This document shows, piece after piece, positions 41,666 to 49,618 of a stretch of DNA of 64,000 nt. Position numbers and translations under genes: made by a program. Numbering within the stretch: position 1 is the first letter of the stretch; every line of letters begins with the position of its first letter. The notes under the pieces are model-generated. The model saw nothing but the letters and a program-made list of their open reading frames with translations. It ran no database searches and was not told the origin of the DNA. Source of the stretch: an uncultured Hyphomicrobiales bacterium (GTDB taxonomy: Bacteria; Pseudomonadota; Alphaproteobacteria; Rhizobiales; Beijerinckiaceae). The stretch lies in the NCBI GenBank assembly GCA_903847605.1, contig CAINED010000042.1, positions 1 to 64,000 on the forward strand. The letters are read 5' to 3'.

Positions 41666-42934
41666 TTAGGTCGCCGGCAGAATTTCGCCAGAGGCCTCGC
41701 CGAAGCCGATGCGATAGTCCTTTCCGCGCGCCACGCCACGCATCGTCAGCATATCGCCGTCTTCGAGGAACGTGCGCGTCACGCCGCCTTCGAGCGTCAT
41801 CGGCTCCTTGCCGCCCCAGGCAAGTTCGAGCATCGAGCCGTACATGCCCTTTTCCGGGCCGCTGATCGTACCCGACCCCAGCACATCGCCGACCGACATT
41901 GCACAACCCGACGACGTGTGATGCGCAAGCTGCTGCGCGCTCGACCAGTACATATATTTGAAGTTGGTGCGGCTGATGGTGCTCGCGCTGTTTGAGCCGC
42001 CCGGTCGCAGGTCCACTTCGAGATCGATGTCGTAATTCATCCGCGCAGGTTGCTGCAGATAGGGCAGGGGCTGTGGCTCCTGCTTCGGCCCATCGACGCG
42101 GAAGGGCTCGAGCGCTTCGGCAGGCACGATCCACTGGCCAAGCGTCGTCGCAAAAGCCTTCGCCTGAAACGGCCCAAGCGGCACGTATTCCCATGCCTGA
42201 ATATCGCGGGCGCTCCAGTCGTTCAGCAGCGCGAAGCCGAAGATCGATGCCTGTGCTTCTGCCACGGAAATCATGTGACCCATCTTCGATGGCGCACCCA
42301 CGATGGCCGCCATTTCCAGTTCGAAATCGAGACGTCGTGAAGGTCCGAAAATTGGCGGCGCGTCCGGGGGCTTGATTTGTCCCTTCGGCCGGTGAACCGG
42401 CGTGCCGCTGGCCACGATCGTTGAGGCGCGGCTGTTATAGGCTATGGGAATATGCAGCCAGTTCGGCTGCAGGGCGTTTTCAGGCCCGCGGATCATGATG
42501 CCCGCATTCGTTGCATGTTCGCGCGAGGAATAGAAATCCGTGAAGCCGGCAACGCGGATCGGAAGGTGCAGTGTTGCTTGCGCGCGCGGCGTAATCGCCC
42601 GCTGGCGCAATACGGCATCGTCGCGCAGTTTCGCGTTGTCGTGGCGGAGCAATTCACTGACCGCGAGCCGCATGCCCGACCATGCCGCAGGGCCGAGCGC
42701 CATGAAATCGTTGAGCGTCGGCTGGTAGAAAATTCCCGGAGGCGCGATCTTCGGCAGAAGCCCCGCGCCATCGAGCGCGGCGAGATCGAGAACGAAATCG
42801 CCAATGGCCACGCCAATACGCGTCTTCGAATCATTCACCGTGGAGAATGCGCCATAGGGCAGGTTCTGGATCGGGAAGTCCGAACCCTGTGCGCTGTCGA
42901 CGAAGGATTTCAGTCTGGGATCGTTGGCTGACAT
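41666..42934 (-). CDS. fumarylacetoacetase-like hydrolase
   Basis: A 422-residue two-domain protein with the full-length fumarylacetoacetase layout. The N-terminal SH3-like domain (about 1-115, NLPYGAFSTVNDSKTRIGVA) precedes the catalytic beta-roll with the metal ligands in FTDFYSSREHATNAG, LDFELEMAAIVG and LLNDWSARDIQAWEYVPLGP. Fumarylacetoacetase cleaves the last intermediate of tyrosine/homogentisate breakdown to fumarate and acetoacetate. No homogentisate dioxygenase or maleylacetoacetate isomerase is nearby, so it may be encoded apart from its pathway or act on a related acylpyruvate. Start ATG 42934 is preceded by a weak AGAAGAA. Confidence 0.87.
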   Translation of the reverse strand: MSANDPRLKSFVDSAQGSDFPIQNLPYGAFSTVNDSKTRIGVAIGDFVLDLAALDGAGLLPKIAPPGIFYQPTLNDFMALGPAAWSGMRLAVSELLRHDNAKLRDDAVLRQRAITPRAQATLHLPIRVAGFTDFYSSREHATNAGIMIRGPENALQPNWLHIPIAYNSRASTIVASGTPVHRPKGQIKPPDAPPIFGPSRRLDFELEMAAIVGAPSKMGHMISVAEAQASIFGFALLNDWSARDIQAWEYVPLGPFQAKAFATTLGQWIVPAEALEPFRVDGPKQEPQPLPYLQQPARMNYDIDLEVDLRPGGSNSASTISRTNFKYMYWSSAQQLAHHTSSGCAMSVGDVLGSGTISGPEKGMYGSMLELAWGGKEPMTLEGGVTRTFLEDGDMLTMRGVARGKDYRIGFGEASGEILPAT

Positions 42935-43080
42935 TTCTTCTGCCCGATGATTGGGATGACGGATCGGCACTAAAGCCTTCGAAACTGATTATCATGCCAA
43001 CCCGCGGCGGCAAATCTTGACGCGAAAGCACTCAGGCTGGAAAGTGCGCCGGAACGATAATCGCCGCAGGCGGGGGGAAA

Positions 43081-44031
43081 ATGACCGCAGTTCCACAGAT
43101 CGACGAGGATGCCGCCCGCATTCTCGAAAACATGAAAAAGGCCAATCTGCCACCGTTTGAGGCGCTGTCGCCTGCTGAAGGACGCGCTCGCATGCGCGCA
43201 ATGCGCGAGGCGATGAAGCAGGAGGTGCCCGAGATGGCGGAGGTGAAAAGCATCTCTGCCGATGGTCCGCACGGGGCGATCCCCGCCCGTCTTTATCGCA
43301 GCAAGGGCGCGGGCGCGGGTCCTGCGCCCGTGCTGGTCTTCTTCCACGGTGGCGGCTGGGTCGTCGGCGATCTCGAAACGCATGACAATCAGGCGCGCTT
43401 CTTTGCCGATGCCATGAGCGGCGTCGTCGTTTCAGTCGATTATCGCCTCGCGCCCGAGCACAAATTTCCGGCGGCAGCCGATGACAGTTTTGCTGCAACG
43501 CAATGGATCGCGAAGAATGCTGCTTCGCTGAACATCGACGCATCGCGCCTTGCTGTTGCCGGTGATAGCGCGGGCGGCAATCTCGCCGCGGTCGTTGCAC
43601 TGATGGCAGCGGAAAAAGGCTCGCCGAAAATCAGCGCACAGGTGCTCATCTATCCAACTGTCGACCTACGCATGAACTATGACTCCTACAAGCGCGTCGG
43701 GAGCGGTTACACGCTGACGACGGGGTCGATGGAATGGTTCCGCGATCATTACCTGAATTCGAAGTCCGAAGTGGAAGACTGGCGCGCCTCGCCACTGCTT
43801 GCAAAAAATCACGCTGCCGCCCCGCCTGCCTATGTCGTCACGGCCGGCCTCGATCCGCTTTGCGATGAAGGCGAGACCTATGCAAATGCGTTGAGGAAGG
43901 CAGGCGTGGAAACGCAGTTCCGTTGTTGCTCGGGCCAGATGCATGGCTTCATCGGTGCGAAAGGAATTATCCGTCAAGCTGGCGAAGTCATCGACGAAAT
44001 CGGCGCGTTTCTGAAAGCGAAACTGGCTTGA
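43081..44031 (+). CDS. HSL-family alpha/beta hydrolase (acetyl esterase-like)
   Basis: A 316-residue hormone-sensitive lipase-family carboxylesterase. The oxyanion motif is FFHGGGWVVG (residues 88-97). The nucleophile elbow is VAGDSAGGNLAA with Ser163. The late Asp is in GLDPLCDEG, and the His is in QMHGFIG. The N-terminal cap (about 1-55) is helical, as in the family. The start follows GCGGGGGGAAA. It diverges from the fumarylacetoacetase-like gene. A role in hydrolysis of short-chain or aromatic esters is likely. Confidence 0.9.
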   Translation: MTAVPQIDEDAARILENMKKANLPPFEALSPAEGRARMRAMREAMKQEVPEMAEVKSISADGPHGAIPARLYRSKGAGAGPAPVLVFFHGGGWVVGDLETHDNQARFFADAMSGVVVSVDYRLAPEHKFPAAADDSFAATQWIAKNAASLNIDASRLAVAGDSAGGNLAAVVALMAAEKGSPKISAQVLIYPTVDLRMNYDSYKRVGSGYTLTTGSMEWFRDHYLNSKSEVEDWRASPLLAKNHAAAPPAYVVTAGLDPLCDEGETYANALRKAGVETQFRCCSGQMHGFIGAKGIIRQAGEVIDEIGAFLKAKLA

Positions 44032-44035
44032 TCAC

Positions 44036-44064
44036 GGAGCCGGGCGCATGGGCGGCCCGGCTCC
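44036..44064 (+). terminator. intrinsic terminator after the HSL-type esterase gene
   Basis: 10-bp perfect stem GGAGCCGGGC / GCCCGGCTCC with loop GCATGGGCG, followed by GAATTTTCTT. It lies between convergent genes and may also stop the minus-strand operon. Confidence 0.8.
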
Positions 44065-44084
44065 GAATTTTCTTAAGTCCATTC

Positions 44085-44939
44085 TCAGCGCGAACGGTCG
44101 TAAGCGCCGAGCCCGGGCCTGTAGCTCTTCTCGTCGAGGAATTGAGACATGCCCTTTTGCGCGCCGCTTTCGGGATCGGTAAACTTGTTCTGGTCCGACT
44201 TGGCGGAGAGATATTCCGCCGCCATGTCCCAGCTCATGTCGCGCACGTAGTGATAGGCGACCTTGCACGAGCGCAGCACGTGCGGGTTCTTCTTCATCAA
44301 ATTGTCGGCGATGGCCTTTACCTTCGCCATCAACTGGTCCTGTGGGACGGAGAAGGTGACGAGGCCGTATTGCTCGGCTTCCTTTCCGTTAAACGTATCG
44401 CCGGAAATTATGTAATACATCGCCTTGCGCGGTGTCATCGTATAGGTCGCGGACTTGGTAACGATGCCGGCGGGTATGATGCCCCAGTTGATCTCTGACA
44501 TGCCGAAGCTCGCTTCATCCGACGCTACCGCAATGTCGCAACCGACGAGCACCTGGAAGGCGCCGCCGAAGCACCAGCCGTTCACCATCGCGATGGTCGG
44601 CTTGTTGTAATAAAGCAGCTTGCGCCACTGCCAGCGCGCATTGTTGGTATGCAGACGCTCGCGGTCGACGGGATGCCATTTCGCCGGCTCGCGGAAATAT
44701 TCCTTGAGATCCTGCCCCGCCGAAAAGCTGTCGCCAGAGCCGGTGATGACGATCACCCTGGCGCGGTCGTCCTTTTCCAGCGCGTCGAGAATCGCGTTGG
44801 CGTCGTTGACGATACCCGGGCTGATGCAGTTGCGCTTTTCCGGCCGGTTCAGCGAGACGAAGGCAATGCCGTCGCGGATTTCGCAGACGACGTCCTTGCC
44901 GCCGGGCAGAGCGGGATCGTGTTTGAATTGCTGGCTCAT
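44085..44939 (-). CDS. crotonase-family protein resembling p-hydroxycinnamoyl-CoA hydratase-lyase
   Basis: A 284-residue crotonase. It carries the hydroxycinnamoyl-CoA hydratase-lyase (HCHL/Ech) segments WQWRKLLYYNKPTIAMVNGW, FGMSEINWGI with the catalytic Glu149, and the C-terminal FLDEKSYRPGLGAYDR. HCHL hydrates and cleaves feruloyl- or coumaroyl-CoA to an aldehyde plus acetyl-CoA. Two positions differ from the Pseudomonas enzyme as I recall it: CFGGGFSPLV is CFGGAFQVLV here (Gln129 for Ser), and YLYAKLDQ is YLSAKSDQ. The substrate may therefore differ. It is last in a three-gene operon, 22 bp after ubiD. Confidence 0.85.
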   Translation of the reverse strand: MSQQFKHDPALPGGKDVVCEIRDGIAFVSLNRPEKRNCISPGIVNDANAILDALEKDDRARVIVITGSGDSFSAGQDLKEYFREPAKWHPVDRERLHTNNARWQWRKLLYYNKPTIAMVNGWCFGGAFQVLVGCDIAVASDEASFGMSEINWGIIPAGIVTKSATYTMTPRKAMYYIISGDTFNGKEAEQYGLVTFSVPQDQLMAKVKAIADNLMKKNPHVLRSCKVAYHYVRDMSWDMAAEYLSAKSDQNKFTDPESGAQKGMSQFLDEKSYRPGLGAYDRSR

Positions 44940-44961
44940 GTGCGCTTCCTCTTGCCGTTTC

Positions 44962-46458
44962 TTACTTCAACAGATGACCGAATTTCTGGCGCGCCAGGCG
45001 GCGTATCTCTGGCGACGGCTGATTCACTTTCGGATATTGATCCTTCCACCAGAACGGCTTGCAGGCATCGATGATGGCGCGGCTGTTGGTGAAGTCGCCC
45101 TTCGCTTTGCGCTCCGGTTCGATGCGCGGATCCAGCGGCGTCGACCATGCATTGGTGATGATGTCGATGGATGTCGCCGGATCGGAGCGCGTCAGCACCG
45201 CCCAGATGACTTCTTCGAGATTGGACACATCGATATCTTCATCGACGACGATGACATAACGGCCGGCGTAAGCGCCTGCATGGCACATGGCGGCGACGTG
45301 ACCGGCCTGTTTCGCATGGCCGCCGTAGCGCTGCTTGATCGCGACGACCAGCAGCAGGCGCGAAACGCCGACTTCATGTGCCCATGCGGCCGTCACATCG
45401 GGCACACCGGCCTTCGTGATGTTCTCGCGCACGATGGCAGAACGCGTCAACGCACGATAGCGGCCGATCTCGTCGGGCGGGCGCTGCGGCGCGCAGCCCA
45501 GAAGGATCGGGTTGTTGCGGTGATAGATCGCCTTGATGTCCATGACGGGTTCATCACGGACATCCGAGCCATAGTAGCCGAACCACTCACCGAACGGACC
45601 TTCTGGCTTAACATTGCCGGGCTGCACAAAGCCTTCGATCACGATTTCTGCATTGGCCGGTACCGGCAGGCCGGTGATCGGCGCATGCACGAGATCGACG
45701 GGCTCGCCACGAATGCCGCCTATAACTTCATATTCGGAAATGCCGTGCGGGATTTCGCTCGACGACATGAGAAACGACATCGGATCGCAGCCGACGACGA
45801 TGGCGACCGGCATGGGTTCGCCGCGCTTCTCGTATTTGTCGCGCATGACGCGCCCATGCTTGCCGGGCGAGATGTAGAAACCGACAGATTTCTCGTCATG
45901 GATCATCACGCGATAGGTGCCGCAATTGATCCAGCCGTCGTCGGGATCGCGCGTGACGTTGAAACTGCCGGTGCCGATATAGCGTCCGCCGTCTTCCGGA
46001 TGCCACATGGGCGTCGGGAATTTGGTGATGTCGACATCCTCGCCCTTGATGACATTCTCGAAGATCGGGCCATCGTTCACGTAGCGCGGCTGGATGCGCT
46101 TCAGGTCGCTCATGTAATGAATGCGAAAGGCTTCGCTGAGCTGCAATTTGTCGAGATGATCGGGGAAACCGAGCGTCATCTTCTGCCTGACGCCGCCGAA
46201 GAAATTCACCAGCACCTTGCTACCGGGAATCGTGCCGGGGATATCCTCGAAAATCACGCAGGGTGCGGTTTCCTCGTGCAGGATGACTTCTGACGCCATG
46301 CCTATGTCTTCCTGCCAGGAAAGACCCTGCACGCGTCGCACCTCGCCGAGCTTGTCGGCCTCGCCGATCCATTCCCTGAGATCGCGGTATTTGAGATCCG
46401 GCGTCAGCGCGGCGATATCGACATCTGCCGGCCCATTTTTATTGCCCTCTGCAGCCAT
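44962..46458 (-). CDS. UbiD-family prenylated-FMN-dependent decarboxylase
   Basis: A 498-residue (de)carboxylase of aromatic or alpha,beta-unsaturated acids. Family segments are LREWIGEADKLGEVRRV, IGTGSFNVTRDPDDGWINCG, VGFYISPGKHGRVMRDKYEK, PEGPFGEWFGYYG with an active-site Glu, and MDIKAIYHRNNPILLG. It needs prFMN made by a UbiX prenyltransferase, which is not in the window. The start is the ATG at 46458, the second of two adjacent ATGs, because GGAGG then has proper spacing; the ORF-track start is a TTG four codons upstream. It is the middle gene of an operon with a TAXI protein and a crotonase. Confidence 0.92.
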   Translation of the reverse strand: MAAEGNKNGPADVDIAALTPDLKYRDLREWIGEADKLGEVRRVQGLSWQEDIGMASEVILHEETAPCVIFEDIPGTIPGSKVLVNFFGGVRQKMTLGFPDHLDKLQLSEAFRIHYMSDLKRIQPRYVNDGPIFENVIKGEDVDITKFPTPMWHPEDGGRYIGTGSFNVTRDPDDGWINCGTYRVMIHDEKSVGFYISPGKHGRVMRDKYEKRGEPMPVAIVVGCDPMSFLMSSSEIPHGISEYEVIGGIRGEPVDLVHAPITGLPVPANAEIVIEGFVQPGNVKPEGPFGEWFGYYGSDVRDEPVMDIKAIYHRNNPILLGCAPQRPPDEIGRYRALTRSAIVRENITKAGVPDVTAAWAHEVGVSRLLLVVAIKQRYGGHAKQAGHVAAMCHAGAYAGRYVIVVDEDIDVSNLEEVIWAVLTRSDPATSIDIITNAWSTPLDPRIEPERKAKGDFTNSRAIIDACKPFWWKDQYPKVNQPSPEIRRLARQKFGHLLK

Positions 46459-46474
46459 CATTTCCTCCAATGAA

Positions 46475-47365
46475 TTATTTTAGCAGGCCGAGGCTGCGAT
46501 AGGCAGACAGCGCGCCTTCGTGAAGTTTCACGCCGCCGAATTCCAGCGCCGACGCGCCTTCCGTCTTGAGTGGTTCGAACAGTTTTTCCATGCCACGATA
46601 GAGCGGGTTGAGGCTCACGAGTTCGGCTGTGTCCTCGGCCATCGTACGCGCAACGGTTTCGACGGCGCGCGCCTCCTGTCGCGCATGGGTCACAACGACG
46701 TTGACGACAGCGGCCTGCGAAACATCTTCATTGAGCGCGCGCAACTGCCCTTTCTCCATCGTGACAGGCCGATACCAGGGGACGGCAGCCAGCACCTTTT
46801 CGAGGTCGCCTGGCGCATAGGGAAGGACGCGCAGATCGCAGCGCTGGTCGAGCGACGTCATCTCCGGATTGGGAATCGGGCATTGCAGTTGCGCATCGAC
46901 ATCGCCTGCATCAAGCGAACGGCCGCCCTCCGCAAAGTGCTGGTAAATTGGGACGATATCGTTAAAGGTCATGCCCAGCGCCCCGAATATCGTATGTGCA
47001 TGTTGCGTCATGCCGCTGGTCTTCGCGCCGGTGCAAACGCGCTTGCCGCGCAGGTCGGCGACCGTCTTGATGGGCGAATCCGCGCGTACTATGAAGAATA
47101 GCGGCCCGGCATTCGCCGGCGCGACCATCCGCAGGTCGATCGGCCTGGAGAAGGGCGCTTGTCCGAGACGGGCGCGTCCGATCCAGTTCGAGGCCATGAA
47201 GCCGAAATCGAGGTCCCCGTCTTCCAGCCGCTGCGCATTCTCCGTGCTGGCGGCCATTGCGGTGAGAATTTCGACCGGTCCGGCACCGCGCTTTTCGAGG
47301 ATGGCTTTCAGGGCTAGGCCCTGATGAAGAAATGTGCTGTTCGGCTCGGCCGTTCCGATGCGCAT
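46475..47365 (-). CDS. TAXI-type solute-binding protein lacking a signal peptide
   Basis: A 296-residue protein of the TAXI (TRAP-associated extracytoplasmic immunogenic) receptor family. It begins directly with the first mature beta strand, MRIGTAEPNSTFLHQGLALKAI. It continues with FGFMASNW, LRGKRVCTGAKTSGMTQHAHTIFGALGM and PLYRGMEKLFEPLKTEGA. No signal peptide precedes it, and an in-frame TAG lies 12 bases upstream of the ATG, so the reading frame cannot be extended. It therefore appears cytoplasmic. It is first in an operon with ubiD (16 bp gap) and the crotonase. No TRAP permease is present. Confidence 0.85.
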   Translation of the reverse strand: MRIGTAEPNSTFLHQGLALKAILEKRGAGPVEILTAMAASTENAQRLEDGDLDFGFMASNWIGRARLGQAPFSRPIDLRMVAPANAGPLFFIVRADSPIKTVADLRGKRVCTGAKTSGMTQHAHTIFGALGMTFNDIVPIYQHFAEGGRSLDAGDVDAQLQCPIPNPEMTSLDQRCDLRVLPYAPGDLEKVLAAVPWYRPVTMEKGQLRALNEDVSQAAVVNVVVTHARQEARAVETVARTMAEDTAELVSLNPLYRGMEKLFEPLKTEGASALEFGGVKLHEGALSAYRSLGLLK

Positions 47366-47524
47366 ATTCGCTCCCTAGTGCGGACGCTTTTGGCCCGCTT
47401 GCCGTCTTGTCTCACAGGAAGCATGGCCGCGCAATCTCGCGAGCCGGGGCGCGTGGACGGCGCGGCGGACGGGTGCTAGGAACGGGCCCAACGGCAATAT
47501 AACAATCACAGGGAATGGAAACGC

Positions 47525-49615
47525 ATGTCTTCAGGGCCGCGCTATCGCCTCGGCGTCGATGTCGGCGGTACGCATACCGATCTCGTGCTGCTCGATGTCG
47601 GGAGCGGCGAATTGATGGTCGAGAAAGTCGCGAGCACGCCGGCCAACCCGGCCCTCGGCGTGCTCGATGGCGTCAATCGCTTCATCGCGCGCGGCATTGC
47701 ACCCGGCGATATCGGTTTCTTCGCGCACGGCACCACGATCACGACCAACGCTCTGCTTGAAATGCGCGGCGCGAAGGTCGGCCTGCTGATCACCAAAGGT
47801 TTTCGCGCCGTGCAGGAAGTGCAGATGCAGGCGCGCGACACCAATCTCTTCGATTACTTCTTTTCGCGTCCCCAGCCCATCGCGCCGCAGAGCATGACGC
47901 GTGAAATTCCTGAAAGATCCGACTATCGCGGCAACGTCCTCGTCCCGCTCGACCATGACGCCGTGCGCAAGGCGGCCCGCGAGCTTGCCGGGGCAGGCGC
48001 GGAATCGATTGCGGTCAACTATCTTTTCTCCTTCATGAATCCCGCGCACGAAGAAGAAACGCGCCGCATCGTGACAGAAGAATGCCCGGGCGTTCATGTT
48101 TCGCTCTCGAGCGAAGTGTTGCCGCGCATTCGCGAATGGCCGCGCCTGTCAACGACATTGCTGAATGCCTATCTCGAACCCGTGCTCGTTCGCTATATCG
48201 CGCATCTCAATCGTGGCCTCGACGATACCGGCGTTTCGACGCCACAGCGCTTCCTCATGCAGTCGAACGGCGGCGTCATGCCGTTTGCCGCGACAATGGC
48301 AGGTGGCCGTACCGTGCACACGCTCTTCTCGGGACCTGCAGCGGGCGCGCAGGCCGCCGCATGGCTTGCCGAAGAAGCGAAGACCGGCCTCGTCACCCTC
48401 GACATGGGTGGAACCAGCGCTGATATCGCCTTCATCGAGGGCGGCGCGCCGCTGGAAACGACGGAGAGCATCATTGCGCGGCGGCAACTCGATGTCCCCG
48501 CTCTCGACATGACGACGATTTCCGCTGGCGGCGGATCGATTGCCGGCGTCGATGGAGGCGGATTCCTGACGGTGGGCCCCCAAAGCGCTGGCGCCGATCC
48601 TGGCCCCGCCTGTTACGGACGCGGCGGCGTACGCCCGACCGTGACCGACGCCGATCTCGTCTGCGGCTATCTCAATCCCGAGTATTTCCTGGGCGGCAAG
48701 CAGAAGCTCGATGTCGAGGCTGCGCGCGCAGCGCTTGAAACCAATGTTGCCGGTCCCCTGGGCCTGAACGTGCGTGAAGCCGCGGTTGGCATCAGGCGCA
48801 TTGTCGACATGCGCATGGCTGACGAAGTGCGTGTCTTCGCTGCCAAGCGCGGCGTCGATCTCACATCCTTCACGCTTTTGCCCTTCGGTGGCGCTGGCGC
48901 GGTGCATGCGGCCGCCGTTGCCGACGAGTTGAACATGAACCGCATTCTCGTGCCGCCTCGTCCCGGCGCATTCTCGGCGCTTGGCCTGCTCTGCACCGAC
49001 ATCGTTCACGATTACATCCGCTCCGAATTGATGCCGATGGCCGAACTCACCGCGGATCATGCGGAAGCGATCTTCGACGAACTTGAAGCCCGCGCTCTGC
49101 AGGACCTTCTGGCCGAAGGAATGAAGCCCGAGGACGCGCGCTATCTGCGCGAACTCGATCTGCGTTACACCGGGCAGGGCTACGAATTGCGCACGCCCCT
49201 CGACGGACTTTACGCGAATTCTCTCGATTCAAAATCCCTGCAGGCGGCGCGTACGCGCTTCGATGAGCGCCATCGCCAGATTCATGGCCACGCCGCTGCC
49301 GACAGGCCCGTCGAGGTCGTCAGCTATCGCGTGCGCCTGCGCGTCGATGCGCCGAAATACAAGCCTGTGCCTGCTTCGCCACCCGCGCGCGCGCGAGACA
49401 TCTCCTCGGCTGCCAAAGGCAGCCGCGATGTGTGGTTTGAGGCGGCCGAATCGACGACGGCGATTGTTTACGAACGTGACGGGCTCGACATCGGAGCGAC
49501 AATCGCCGGCCCGGCCATCGTTGAACAGTTCGACGCAACGACGATTGTACCGCCGGGCTGGACTGGACGTGTCGATGCGCTTCGCAATCTTGTTCTGGTA
49601 AAGAAGGGAGCCTGA
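47525..49615 (+). CDS. hyuA: hydantoinase A / oxoprolinase subunit
   Basis: A 696-residue ATP-dependent subunit of the hydantoinase/5-oxoprolinase/acetone carboxylase superfamily. The N-terminal actin-like nucleotide site is RLGVDVGGTHTDLVLLD. AHGTTITTNALLEMRGAKVG, SNGGVMPF, LFSGPAAGAQAAAWLA, TLDMGGTSADIAFIEGG and VGPQSAGADPGPACYGRGG follow; the last is diagnostic. With HyuB it hydrolyses a cyclic amide such as N-methylhydantoin or 5-oxoproline, or carboxylates a ketone. It is first in a four-gene operon with gaps of 3, 6 and 4 bp. Confidence 0.93.
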   Translation: MSSGPRYRLGVDVGGTHTDLVLLDVGSGELMVEKVASTPANPALGVLDGVNRFIARGIAPGDIGFFAHGTTITTNALLEMRGAKVGLLITKGFRAVQEVQMQARDTNLFDYFFSRPQPIAPQSMTREIPERSDYRGNVLVPLDHDAVRKAARELAGAGAESIAVNYLFSFMNPAHEEETRRIVTEECPGVHVSLSSEVLPRIREWPRLSTTLLNAYLEPVLVRYIAHLNRGLDDTGVSTPQRFLMQSNGGVMPFAATMAGGRTVHTLFSGPAAGAQAAAWLAEEAKTGLVTLDMGGTSADIAFIEGGAPLETTESIIARRQLDVPALDMTTISAGGGSIAGVDGGGFLTVGPQSAGADPGPACYGRGGVRPTVTDADLVCGYLNPEYFLGGKQKLDVEAARAALETNVAGPLGLNVREAAVGIRRIVDMRMADEVRVFAAKRGVDLTSFTLLPFGGAGAVHAAAVADELNMNRILVPPRPGAFSALGLLCTDIVHDYIRSELMPMAELTADHAEAIFDELEARALQDLLAEGMKPEDARYLRELDLRYTGQGYELRTPLDGLYANSLDSKSLQAARTRFDERHRQIHGHAAADRPVEVVSYRVRLRVDAPKYKPVPASPPARARDISSAAKGSRDVWFEAAESTTAIVYERDGLDIGATIAGPAIVEQFDATTIVPPGWTGRVDALRNLVLVKKGA

Positions 49616-49618
49616 GCC

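Noticed and set aside
41666-42934. Evidence for a homogentisate (hmg) operon around the fumarylacetoacetase-like gene
   Set aside because: No homogentisate dioxygenase or maleylacetoacetate isomerase gene is adjacent, so the pathway assignment is not supported locally.
44620-46293. 557-residue plus-strand ORF opposite ubiD
   Set aside because: Antisense shadow of a well-supported UbiD gene.
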